This document shows, piece by piece, positions 1 through 11,367 of a DNA stretch of 64,000 nucleotides (its first letter is position 1; each line of letters starts with the position of its first letter). The position numbers and the translations under genes are program-made. The notes beneath the pieces were generated by a model that saw only the letters and a program-made list of their open reading frames with translations, was not told the origin of the DNA and made no database searches. This stretch comes from Haemonchus contortus (Eukaryota; Nematoda; Chromadorea; Rhabditida; Trichostrongylidae), in contig LS997564.1 in NCBI GenBank assembly GCA_000469685.2, positions 40,938,240-41,002,239 on the forward strand, read 5' to 3'.

Positions 1-578
1 GGAAGAGCTTAGGAACCTGCGAAAGGCTCAAGGATGTTCAGAAACAGCATTTTATGGAGTAGTGGGAAGTGGAAACTGACTTCTTGGGTGACGCTTTCTA
101 AATTCCTAACCGAAAGACCAGCCATTTCCATGTCTTTATCAGTATTTGAAGTATATACCCTAAAATTCCATAGATAAGAGCGGGTGAGCCTACCGGTGAA
201 AAATGAATTGGAAAAAATCGAAATTGAATGCAGTCACCCCTCTAACTTGATGGATGGGTAAATTAAACCTCGAGGAAGAAGTTAAGAAGAAGCTCCGTCC
301 CTCAACTCTAAACTACCCCCACTTAATAAACAATTTATATAGAAAAACAGCGATTTTTACGGATCGCTGTTTTTTTATATAAATTGTTTATTAAGTGGGC
401 GTAGTTTAGAGTTGAGGGACGGAGCTTCTTCTTAACTTCTTCCTCGAGGTTTAATTTACCCATCCATCAAGTTAGAGGGTGACTGCATTCAATTTCGATT
501 TTTTCCAATTCATTTTTCACCGGTAGGCTCACCCGCTTTTATCTATGGAATTTTAGGGTACATATCCTTTTTGTCCTG
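1..578 (-). pseudogene. DDX42 exon 18 fragment (left edge of array), split by a MITE
   Basis: Positions 81-155 and 561-578, read on the minus strand, match exon 18 of the intact DDX42 gene (39,347-39,438), the part just after the HRVGRTGR motif that includes the conserved 'VRNLES' stretch. A foldback MITE at 156-560 splits it. The donor after the exon has changed from GTGAG to GTCAG. Positions 1-80 correspond to intron 18 and reach only the edge of exon 19, so the rest lies outside the window. This is a relic: it has no 5' exons. Confidence 0.8.
156..560. mobile_element. 405-bp foldback MITE (near-perfect ~190-bp arms, TA target)
   Basis: The two halves are inverted copies with only a few mismatches and meet near position 358 at a short loop. 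The ends read TACCCTAAAATTCC and its complement. The empty site is seen in the paralogous exon 18 copy near 15,241, which shows that a TA-containing site was the target. No coding capacity is visible. TA targeting and the terminal repeat suggest a Tc1/mariner-type mobiliser, which is an inference. The near-identity of the arms suggests a young insertion or frequent arm homogenisation. Confidence 0.85.
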
Positions 579-1046
579 GAATAATACGGTAATTCTTCCT
601 TCGAACTAATTGTACATCAACATCGCTTCATCAATCTTACAAGACGACGCCGGAGAGATAGAAGGCTTGGTTGTTTTGGACGGGTATCAGTCCTGAGATT
701 CGATCCTCAGGCCATGTGTGTGGTAGTTTATTTCACTTTCCCCTACTTTTAATCACCGTTAATCTCTGTAATGCAAGGAAAAATCGGGACTATGGCACCC
801 TTTACGTTAAGAAAGTGTATCACATAAGTCGGCATCCAGAAAACGTGATTGCTTTTTTTCATTTTCACAAAAAGTGTTATGCCAAACCATTGCAATGAAG
901 TTGTTGGGCACGTTTGTGATTCCCCCACAGAACCTATTCTTATATATTGCTGTAAATAAACTTTTTCTAGTAAATTACATAATTCTTTTCTAGATAAAAC
1001 GCATAGTCTACGAAAGCAATCTTAACTACATTATTTACCAATAATG
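579..1046. other. Unit junction spacer
   Basis: This stretch joins the DDX42 intron-17 breakpoint to the 3' flank of the first secreted-protein gene. Similar sequence occurs near 15,262-15,741, 24,731-25,189 and 33,048-33,506. A 75-codon open frame (671-898) is not kept in the other copies and I do not call it a gene. Confidence 0.6.
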
Positions 1047-1300
1047 TTGGGCGGAGTTGATGTACTGGCAAGCGGCACACTATTACACACACTCTATCAC
1101 GATTTCGAGTCCCAGATCGAGATCCGCCTCGACAAATCTAGCCTTCGATAAATTCAGGGACGGCTAATTGATACCAGACTTGTTCGGAACGAGAAAAGCA
1201 CTAATTGTACATCGGTCGGCCACCTTAGCCTCTGTATATGTAAGATATCCATTCAATACGCCCCCAGGCTCTGAAAGGAAGTCCAATGCGAGCTTTTCTC
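1047..1300 (+). repeat. tRNA-derived SINE-like repeat, degenerate copy
   Basis: It shares a core with copies near 15,742, 25,190, 33,507 and (reversed) 18,001: a GTGG/AGCGGCACACTAT head, a 'cgagtcccagatcgag' box-B-like stretch, and a tail with 'ttggtaccagactt' and 'aaaagcactgatt'. The best-preserved copy (18,001-18,275, minus) shows RNA polymerase III A and B boxes. This copy is decayed. Confidence 0.6.
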
Positions 1301-1393
1301 CCCTTGTGAGCTTACTAAAGCTACTAGGATACAGTTGTCCTTCTCGTTGACAACAAACAGTTTCTTGCTGAATTATTCATTAGCAAAAAGAAA

Positions 1394-3632
1394 TCAAAGG
1401 TTAATGATAGACATGCTCTCGAATGGAGACAACAATTCTGGGCCCTCTGCTGGTTCTTCATAATCTAGCTGATATGGTATAACCATTGGTGCGACTGGAA
1501 GGGCACCACCTGGAAGTATTACCCATGGCGTGGCTGTTGTTGTTGGTGGTGGTGTTGTTATTTCAATCATGTCCTGCCAGTTCGGAGTTGTTTCTGTCCC
1601 GGTATTGTCGCATACATTTAATATAAGTAGATAGAACGAACTATTCCCGATTTGAGTCAGCCAATCATTCACCTTAAAAATGGTAATTTTTTCGTATAGA
1701 TGAGCACCAGCTGACTACTGTCGTCTACTGGATCCAAAAAAGCCGTAAAGAACAAATGCTAATGAGTACAATCGAACAGCTAGCATTCGTGAGTGTGAAA
1801 GTCCAGGCGAAAAAGCCTTGATAATCGGTACACTTCAGATCTGAAAAGTCTCCAAGTGACGCAGAATATTGTTGAATCTGAAATGAATTATAAAAAATCG
1901 AAAGTTTCCAAACATGCTTAGAAATGAACCTCCATATTGACCTTTGTTTCGGAAAAGTTGCTCAAGCATTGGCTGACTCCAGCTGGATCGTAGGTTTGGT
2001 TGGTTTGCATATTAACGTACACGATATCGTGTCCTTTACCTTTCACTTTGGGTTCTGGCGCTGGTGGGCAAGCCTTCGAAGAATTCCTTCTGAATGTTGT
2101 CTTCTATTTACTGCCTTAAGCCTTCTACTTACTGCCTTTGAGCATGAAGTATATCCAGCTTTGTAGAACGATGAGCTCGCCACGATTTGCTTTACCCACG
2201 CCTTCACCTTAAAAAAATGGTCATTATTTTTGTGAAGGAGCAACGGCTGATTACTGTTGTACACTCGACCCAAAAAAAAGAACAAGTCTTAATGAGTACA
2301 ATAGAGCAATTAGCATCCGTAAGTTTGAAAGTCCATGTGAAATAGCCGTCCGTGTTGGTACAATTTAGATCTGAAAAGTTTCCAACAGACACAGAATATT
2401 GTTGAATCTGAAATGAATTATGAAAAATCGAAAGTTTTCGAACATGGTTAGAAATAAACGTCCATACTGACCTCTGTCTTGGAAAAGTCGCTCAAGAATG
2501 TGCTGATTCCCGCTGGATTGTATGTTTGGTTGGTGACTAAAGTAACGTACACGATATCGTGTCCTTTCCCTTTCACTTTGGGTTCTGGCACTGGGGAGCA
2601 AGCCTTTAAAGAATTCCTTCTGAATGTTGTCTTCTATTAGATTGGCAAATAAGTCCTGCGACAAAATAGAGACTTTTTCCAAATCATTTCTAAATTTTTT
2701 CATATCAATCAATTTTCGTAAAAATATTTACTAAAGAAGTCAACAACCTTCTTTCATCCTTTAGGCCAATCACTGATGCCAACTCTTCAGGAGTTAGGGA
2801 GCTGTGACTCAATGAAGTTATTGAGTGCCGTTTTTGCATCACTTTAAGTTACGAATTTCTTTTCCACAACGGGATGCTCAAAAAGCCGGAGCACATGGTA
2901 GTTAAAAGAGGGAATACTCCGGGAGTACGGCTGATGAGTAACCTGGAACCAAGCGGGATCGGTGAACTTCTGACTTGGGTCTAAAGCGAATTTTCGACGT
3001 GCGTTAACCCTCTGTGGGGACCTGATTTACGGTGTGATCGTCCTTCTCTAACCCCCTTGGCCAAATAAAGGGAATCATAGGAGCAAGCGATAGCTATGTC
3101 CATCTAGTCTGCGTTCAGCAACTCATAGTGGATGGATTCCTTCAACCTCCACTAAATTAAGGGATGATGCGTGCGTTACTCCGAAGGCTAGTATCTCCTG
3201 CAGGTAAGCGATCCAACCGATTGTTGACCGTTGCTCGGTGAGCAGTGCTAGCATCGAATAGATTGCTGATATTTCGAGCCGCTACACCCGCGTTTTTTCC
3301 TTGGCGTGCTTTGTAGAAGGTGATGATACGAATCGGGTGTTGTCAATTCATTGACCGTAATGCTGCGAAAGCCCACACGCGTGGCATTACTTACTCATGT
3401 GTCGGTTGCCCGAGGAACGTCCTACAAGTTTATCACCCTTGCTACCGTTTTCACTCTGTTGATACAAATTTTCAACGCTTCAAAGTTTTTGTCGCAGGAC
3501 TTATTTGCCAACCTAATATTTACTGCCTCAGAGCGCAAGAAGCGATACCCATGGCTTATCATCGAGAAGGTAACATATTGAACATACCAGAGCAGCTCCG
3601 ATAAAGACGAAAGCAAGAAGCAGACGTTCCAT
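1394..3632 (-). CDS. Putative secreted two-domain protein, copy 1 (family not recognised)
   Basis: Inferred exons on the minus strand are 3588-3632, 2472-2633, 2300-2407, 2133-2207, 1942-2103, 1770-1877 and 1394-1672, giving about 312 aa without a stop. Exon 1 codes for a start Met, two charged residues and a hydrophobic stretch, consistent with a signal peptide. Two similar domains follow (about residues 16-130 and 131-240), each opening with a 'PEPKVKGKG' segment. Each has about four cysteines and several N-x-S/T glycosylation sites. The tail is Thr/Pro-rich, then '[16 protein letters not shown]'. All six introns are phase 0 and all exons are multiples of three. Domain 2 starts with a near copy of exon 2, so it arose by internal exon duplication. 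A mariner element lies in intron 1. Three paralogues follow in the window. Function is unknown; a host-exposed secreted protein is only an inference. Confidence 0.7.
2637..3516 (-). mobile_element. Degenerate mariner element in intron 1 of secreted-protein copy 1
   Basis: The ends are inverted repeats of the mariner type: TTGGCAAATAAGTCCTGCGA near 2,642 and its complement ending near 3,512. TA flanks both ends (2635-2636 and 3517-3518). The other three copies of the host gene show the unoccupied site 'cttctatttactg'. Minus-strand pieces near 2,710-2,870 resemble a mariner transposase C-terminus ('[11 protein letters not shown]'), broken by stops. The element is 880 bp, too short and too broken to be autonomous. 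The insertion lies only 3 bp before the AG of the intron-1 acceptor and leaves the TAG intact. Confidence 0.8.
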
Positions 3633-6135
3633 GTTGAATGGCTGTTGTGAATATGGAATGCTTGCGTTCAGCCTTATATTTATATCTTCTCGACGCCTAC
3701 AACTTGGTTATATGTCAGCCATATTCACAGATTTTATATTTTATGGATTTCTGAATAAGAATTCATGGTTTTCGATTGAGCCAGTACATGCCCTCCACTC
3801 TCAAATTCTACTTTAACGCAGTAGAGCTCAACGAAGAGGTTTTCCATGTGAGTAGCCTTGATATCTCTGGTTCAATGGCCTCTGAATTCACATGTCATAG
3901 CTGTCTAGTATCCATAAAAGTTTCTTAGTATCCAAGAACGACTCTCAGCAAATGTCGACATTCGTCACCCTGAGGCACATGTTCCCATAACGTTGTCCCT
4001 ATGCTCTCCTAGAGGAGGACCATCCAAGTGCTCTTTTAGATGAATTTGAAGACGTCTACCTGCTTCCCTAGCATACTCCTTTTGAATGTGATAACACGAT
4101 ACTAATTGCACAGAACCGGATGTCATACAGTCTCCTTCCTACCGGATTTGGCATATGATACCAAAGGCTGACATGTAGGCGATCCAGGACACCCTGTGCC
4201 TTTAAACAACTGATCACACAGCAGGCCTGAATCCTGCATGGCTTATGAGATAATCCGCTAGAAAGAATATGGGGTCCCTTAGTATACCATATGTGGCGCT
4301 GTCATATCGGAAAAAGGCCTAGATAGGGCGCTATAAATGCTCAAGAATGGCCAGTGTGTATGTGCGGACGATGTTCAACGGCAATGTAGAGGCTGGGAGC
4401 CCATGCAGGAAGTTCAAACAACTTGTCATGACCCCTGGTGGCCGTGAAAGGCAATTCGGGACGGTTTTGGCCTGATGTAGCTCTTGCGCAATAGCAACAA
4501 CTGAAAACTTGTCCAAACACCCTTCCATATTATTTCCGTCATGGTAGTCTCGTATAACCTATATTTTCACTACTTTTGAGGAGCCTTATTTCTCTCAAGA
4601 TTTCTTTGGACTTTTCTTGCTTCCTTCACTACCAATGCCCTACTCCCAACCAATAATTCCGCTTTTCGAGCTGAAAATGGTAGCTCGAAATTATCGTGAC
4701 CGTGCCCTGAAGGTTCAAGGAGGGATGATCGCACGTCTGTGTCCAAACGATGACAGTAATCCGTATGTCATATGTAACGAAGAAATGTGATGAATCAATT
4801 CTTTCCGGGACCAGCTGTGTTCTAATTATGCCCTCCACAGTTGCATCTCATAAGGGCAAAATCAAAGAACAAATGTTCCATGATGTCTGATGTCAATGTG
4901 AATGGTTGGTTCTTTAACGGCATCAAAACATCTTGCTTGAAAGCTTTGTTTTACGATTGAATGCTCGAATCAAGAATTCTTCTCGCTAATACATGCTGAT
5001 GGCACTCTAAAACCGTTAGGTATGCTCAATTTTCGTTTCGAACAGAGAAAAATTCTAGCGTAATTCATAGGCTTTTCACACAAATAAATTCATGCCCAAT
5101 TTTGTTTTTATGGCCTTTGAATTCATATAATAGTAGAAGTTTCCCCTAAGGAGAAGGCTCGTCATGGATGTCACGAGATTCCCATGAATTCAAGTTGGAA
5201 TGGTGCAGTATTAAAAAAAAACAAAATGACGGGAAAAAACACAATCGCTACCAATGTTCGTCGTTTGTCATTCTTCATGTTAGGCTGACAAATCACATCA
5301 GTTTTCATCGAATCTGGGCAAGTCTGTTATCTCCAATTATTTGCTTCGTGCTGGTAAGTATTCCCTATACTCTTCTGTCAGATAAGCTACTTCCTTCCCT
5401 GCTACAAAGGACATCGGAGAATAGGGATTTTTTTTCGAACTCTGGGTGTTCTAGGATTCCAACGAATCCATCACGAACAGCAAATAGTTTTCAGTAATGA
5501 CACCTCTGTCGAAAGAGGTTGAAAGATGTGAAATTATCAAAGATAAAATCAGTCTTGTAAAGAAGAGTACTAGGAACTCAAACACGGGTTGAATCTTTCT
5601 TGCTCATGGTACATTATCCCCACCGCTACCGCTAACCGCAGTTAAGTCTATCATTGTCAAGCCGGATAGATTTTGAATGATTTCCAGCTGTAACCTATGC
5701 GATACTTCGTTCAAGTACTGAACCTGAACTAACGATTTATACAACGCTATCTATAACGAAACATTGTTGTGAGGAGATCCCAAAAAGCATAATAATCCGC
5801 AGTGAAATTAATAACACTTCAACAACTGAACAACTGAGAAATAGCCAGACAGCCTGCTCGAAATACAATCAGAAGCATAGCGTAAAATCAACATTTAATC
5901 CAAGCCCTGTATGCAACGATCGGAACACCCTTGAAGATGAGCACGCACATCCTCCTGCTACACCGAGAATCCATTTGGGGGAAGAGGCAGGCAAAACACG
6001 GCGGTAACAACGGGAACACCAACACTCACGCACCAGCCACTGCGGGTGGTTTGACTTTGCAGACATTTTTGCCAATTTTTCAGCGGATTCAAATATGAGA
6101 ACTCCGACTTATCACTACTCAACAAAAAGTCATCT
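3633..6135. other. Inter-gene spacer of unit 1 (no confident gene)
   Basis: This is shared with the other units in part: 3,640-3,960 with 17,620-17,920 and 35,240-35,560; 4,320-4,560 with 35,940-36,180; 4,650-5,500 with 18,480-19,250; 5,600-6,130 with 19,350-19,870. Minus-strand open frames such as 4331-4528 and 5869-6075 recur, but the reading frame is not kept between copies. The 5,870-6,075 block is open in more than one frame and may be an untranslated or exon-like piece just downstream of the ancestral DDX42 3' end. The upstream part next to 3,632 should contain the promoter of secreted-protein copy 1. Confidence 0.5.
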
Positions 6136-6535
6136 TGTAAAGGATGGACCTGGACCCCAACACAGTTCCTACATACTAACGATCCACCTGTATTAACTGT
6201 TATTGCACTGTTATTGTTATCTAATTCGGATTCGTGATCACTCTGCTGATCAATCTTTTGACCACACGTTTACTCCCGCGCAATCAATTTTGGGCGCGCT
6301 CAGAATTCCTATATAAGTGTTCACTTGGTCGCTTTGCGAGCATTCATCGACGAATCGACCGACGAGTTCATCTACGTGTTCATCTACCAGTTCATTTTCC
6401 CGCTCATCTACTACACGGATTGTTCGTCTCACCACTGAGCGGCGCCTATCTTATTGTGCTGTTACACCAATAAAGTGTGAGTTAATCTACCATTTACCCA
6501 CACATACACACCGGAGCCCACAAAGCTCCATTACA
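6136..6535 (+). repeat. 5' LTR
   Basis: It spans TGTAAAGG to CCATTACA. It contains a TATA-like box (TATATAAG, 6310-6317) and a polyadenylation signal AATAAA (6469-6474). Between them is a short degenerate tandem array of 'gttcatctac'-like repeats (about 6,365-6,415), which makes long meaningless open frames on both strands. Confidence 0.92.
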
Positions 6536-6553
6536 TGGGGGCCGAACCGATTT
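6536..6553 (+). promoter_or_regulatory. Primer-binding site of the LTR element
   Basis: The sequence directly after the LTR begins TGGGGGCCGAACCG. The initial TGG pairs with a tRNA 3' CCA. I could not identify the tRNA. Confidence 0.7.
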
Positions 6554-6872
6554 GGCTCGGTCAATAAGGCAGGTTTAGGGCAGTAAGAAGCCGGGGAGTC
6601 CCCAGGTTTCTGAAAAGCCTTTAGCGAGCCGTAGGGCCGTTGATAGAGCGGCGGGCTCGACAAAGCTGCTAGCGGGCAGCCCCTACAAGTTGCGCTGTGC
6701 AGAAATCTGTCAGTGCACCCTGTGGGACAGAAGAAAACGGTTTTTGCAAGGCAGACCGCTGCGCAAAAAAAAATTGTTTTCTGCAGGACTACTGAGACTA
6801 CCTCAATTGTTCCATCGAACTCAGGGGATAGAATTCGATACTGAGAAGGTAGTATCGAATCAGTAGTTTATC
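6554..6872 (+). other. Leader of the LTR element, with a terminal hairpin
   Basis: This untranslated leader runs between primer-binding site and gag. Just before gag, about 6,832-6,862, GATTCGATACT-type arms surround 'gagaaggt' and form an 11-bp hairpin. Such hairpins can act in RNA packaging, but that role is only inferred from position. Confidence 0.5.
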
Positions 6873-7132
6873 GTGGCTAAACTGAAACGAGACCTGTTTC
6901 AGAGCGAAGCAATGTCAGACGACATGGAGAAAGAAATGGATAGGCTGCTAGAAGAAGACGTTGCACGGGACACCAAAGTGGACGAGGTGCAGCAAGAATT
7001 GGCACAGCTCAGAGCAGAAGTCCTACAGCTAACGCAACAGAACCAGCAGCAGGTTGCGGTCTACAGTTACGCACTGCGTGTCATGATTGGCGAAACTGCA
7101 AGGGACAAAAACAAAGCAATCATGTTAGGTGA

Positions 7133-8689
<1,557 letters not shown>

Positions 8690-9874
8690 CCGGCAGATAG
8701 GCCCCATATGGAACAGTCTAAACGCACTTTCACTACCCTCCTGGAAAACTGGTCTTGCCGTGCCACAGGGACGCGGCAGCGTGAGAACGAGATGTTTGGC
8801 AGTAAAACCCTGTGCAACGTGCAACTCTTAGGGTTTACTAAGAAAGCCTTGGTGGATACAGGATCCCAAGTAAGCATTTTGCCATTGCAAGTGCTGCTGG
8901 ATGCAGCCAAGTCGGGTTTTGACCTTGATGCAGATGTAGAGGAAGTAAAAGTGGATGACAAGATAAACATCTACGATGCTTCTGGTCGCAAAATGGCATT
9001 CAAGGGTGCTGTGAGACTCAGTCTTGCACTGCAACAAGAACCCTCACGACGAGTGGTATTTTTCGTGAGACGAGGGAACGACAACAGAATTGTACTAGGG
9101 ACAAACGTATTACGTGCTTTCGGGTTACAAGCGTTGCTGAAGCCAGCTGCAGAGACGAAACGAAGCTCTGTGAGCGTTCAGACGCTGTCCAGTGATTTTG
9201 AGAAGCGGGCTTTCGCCACTCAGACCGCTAGCCGTCCGAAAAATAAACCAAGGAAAAGTCCATCAAAAGGCTTTCCGTGTGAAAAGGTGAAAGTAAACAC
9301 ACTGGTGGAAAAAGAAGTAGCTAAGCCGCTCAGCGCTACCATAGCCGCGAGAGTGTGCTTGAAACCGGGTGAAACGAAACGCGTTTCAATAGGCGGCATA
9401 CCTTCCAAATCCAGTATTTCCTTTGACCAACTCCGGAAGTTGCCACCGGGCATAGACAACGAACCGGTAGTTACAAATAGGCATAGAGCTAAGAGGGGCA
9501 GATCCAAAAAGGTGGATGGTAAGGTATCAGCTAATAGTACTTCTTTCAGAGTCGAGGTTGGAGACCCACGATTCGATCCGCTCCACCTACTGTATCCTTG
9601 TCAATGCGGAATATTCAACACGAGAGCTCAAGTTGGCTTGCCGGGGCTCCGCTGTGACCTGGCGCGGTCCAAGCCAGTGAAGAATCTATTTGAAATGGCC
9701 AACGTAGCGTCAATAGCGCTACACCCACACTGGGAAGAACGCAAAGAAGCAGAGTTGCTGAACAAGGACTCAAAATATCTGACGATTCATGGATTAGCGA
9801 CCGCGATCCACGCGCACAGCAAATTTTGCTATGAATTCGCTTCTGCCGTGAAGGAAAAAGAGGACGTCGAATAG
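8690..9874 (+). CDS. LTR element retropepsin-like protease plus unknown extension
   Basis: It is in frame with gag after the TAG; the first ATG is at 8708 (388 codons). Protease features come in the right order: the active-site 'ALVDTGSQVSILP', a flap-like 'YDASGRKMAFKG', and 'IVLGTNVLRAFG', the hydrophobic-hydrophobic-Gly of retropepsins. A basic linker follows, then about 90 residues with 'LYPCQCGIF' that I do not recognise. In a complete gypsy or BEL element reverse transcriptase would follow; it is absent here. The frame ends in TAG (9872-9874), and the same frame reopens at once to another TAG at 10016-10018. Confidence 0.8.
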   Translation, partial: PADRPHMEQSKRTFTTLLENWSCRATGTRQRENEMFGSKTLCNVQLLGFTKKALVDTGSQVSILPLQVLLDAAKSGFDLDADVEEVKVDDKINIYDASGRKMAFKGAVRLSLALQQEPSRRVVFFVRRGNDNRIVLGTNVLRAFGLQALLKPAAETKRSSVSVQTLSSDFEKRAFATQTASRPKNKPRKSPSKGFPCEKVKVNTLVEKEVAKPLSATIAARVCLKPGETKRVSIGGIPSKSSISFDQLRKLPPGIDNEPVVTNRHRAKRGRSKKVDGKVSANSTSFRVEVGDPRFDPLHLLYPCQCGIFNTRAQVGLPGLRCDLARSKPVKNLFEMANVASIALHPHWEERKEAELLNKDSKYLTIHGLATAIHAHSKFCYEFASAVKEKEDVE

Positions 9875-10027
9875 TCGCATCCGCCGTTATTCGCTACAAA
9901 CCCGGGTTATGACATCGAGCTCTACTACAGAATGGCGATGGCACGAAGATCGCAAATAAGCACGGAGTCGACGGATGATATGCCCGGAAATCCCATAATG
10001 GTCGCTCTCCCCAAATAGTTTGCCAGA

Positions 10028-10732
10028 GTGATGACTGACCTTTTGGAGCCCGCAACCGTGAAATTCATTGTGTATAGCCACTTCGGAGATTTGGCGGACC
10101 AGCTCCAAAAGCAAAGTATTTCGCCTGCCCTTGTCTGGGTGTGGCCGAATGAAGTTCCAAATACACAGCATATGCTCCTCGTACAGCATGCTGTGGAAAG
10201 ACATCTTCAATGTGGCGGGACGATGGAGTTGTTTCCACCTCCGTTCGAAATGAACAGGGAATCTGAATGGAGACTCATCGGAACAGTCTGTAAAAAAATG
10301 GCAGAGTTCTTATCTGGGCCTACAAGAGGGTTCGAGGCAAGATTAGTCGATTTTTACAGCACCATTGATGAAGAAACCCCGATCAAACATCCCGCAATAA
10401 GTATCGGAATCCAGCCCAGAAAAGGGGAAGACAGACTCGTGTCATGGCAATGTAAAATATTTTCGAATCAGATCGCCGACACCGCTTCAAATGTGTTAGT
10501 ACTACCGCAGTTCGAACTCAAATCCAGCCAACGCAACGTCAACGTCAACAACACCGCCAACAAGGACGTCACCGCAGTGGAAAAAGAGAAGAGAAAACAT
10601 CAAGGATTCCAAGCGTACTATGCAAAAGATGTGAAGAAGAAACGTCACGAAGTTGCGCACAAGATGAAGCAAACAAATCGCTGTCGGATACACAAGCCGT
10701 CGGAGTCGGCTTCCCGAAAGGGGGGCGTGTAA
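10028..10732 (+). CDS. LTR element 3' open frame of unknown function
   Basis: This 234-codon frame is in the same reading frame as gag and protease. It opens with GTG at 10028 followed by ATG at 10031 and closes with TAA at 10730-10732, two bases inside the 3' LTR. The first 150 residues look globular ('LVWVWPNEVPNTQHML', 'LFPPPFEMNRESEW'). The last 70 are strongly basic (KEKRKHQ, KKKRHEVAHK). I see no integrase, chromodomain, envelope or transmembrane signature. It may be a domain left after internal loss of RT and integrase, similar in position to the extra 3' region known downstream of integrase in C. elegans Cer1. That comparison is speculative. Confidence 0.55.
   Translation: MMTDLLEPATVKFIVYSHFGDLADQLQKQSISPALVWVWPNEVPNTQHMLLVQHAVERHLQCGGTMELFPPPFEMNRESEWRLIGTVCKKMAEFLSGPTRGFEARLVDFYSTIDEETPIKHPAISIGIQPRKGEDRLVSWQCKIFSNQIADTASNVLVLPQFELKSSQRNVNVNNTANKDVTAVEKEKRKHQGFQAYYAKDVKKKRHEVAHKMKQTNRCRIHKPSESASRKGGV
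10716..10727 (+). promoter_or_regulatory. Polypurine tract of the LTR element
   Basis: GAAAGGGGGGCG lies directly before the 3' LTR, the usual primer site for plus-strand DNA synthesis. Confidence 0.75.
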
Positions 10733-11128
10733 AGGATGGACCTGGACCCCAACACAGTTCCTCCATACTAACGATCCACCTGTATTAACTGTTATTGCAC
10801 TGTTATTGTTATTTAATTCGGATTCGTGATCACTCTGCTGATCAATCTTTTGACCACACGTTTACTCCCGCGCAATCAATTTTGGGCGCGCTCAGAATTC
10901 CTATATAAGTGTTCACTTGGTCGCTTTGCGAGCATTCATCGACGAATCGTTCGACGAGTTCATCTACGTGTTCATCTACCAGTTCATTTTCCCGCTCATC
11001 TACTACACGGATTGTTCGTCTCACCACTGAGCGGCGCCTATCTTATTGTGCTGTTACGCCAAATAAAGTGTGAGTTAATCTACCATTTAACCACACATAC
11101 ACACCGGAGCCCACAAAGCTCCATTACA
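10728..11128 (+). repeat. 3' LTR
   Basis: It matches 6136-6535 with only about half a dozen differences seen (for example CTACAT/CTCCAT, GACCGACG/GTTCGACG, CACCAATAAA/CGCCAAATAAA). AATAAA is at 11062-11067. Confidence 0.92.
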
Positions 11129-11367
11129 ATCTATGTTTTCTCTTAAGAAAGCTGTGACTATTCCGGCAATGAAACCGGAGTTTATGGATTTCGAGCAGAA
11201 CGACTAGCTAACCACAAATGTTGTGAATGTTGTTAGTAGGATAGGAGCCAATCTGTGGCCAGTACAAAAAAACAAGGGGAAACCCGCAAATCCAAGCGAT
11301 CCACAAAAAAAAATTATAGAAATAGTGAATTATGTCAACAAGGATCATTCCTGACCTTAGCAAACAG

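Noticed and set aside
2365..2712. 115-codon minus-strand frame across secreted-protein exon 2 (similar at 16,682, 26,527)
   Set aside because: It is the wrong frame of exon 2. The right frame keeps the conserved cysteine and glycosylation sites in all copies and joins in phase.
6234..6473. Overlapping open frames on both strands in the LTRs (also 10,826-11,146)
   Set aside because: They are produced by the 'gttcatctac'-type tandem repeats in the LTR and contain no protein features.
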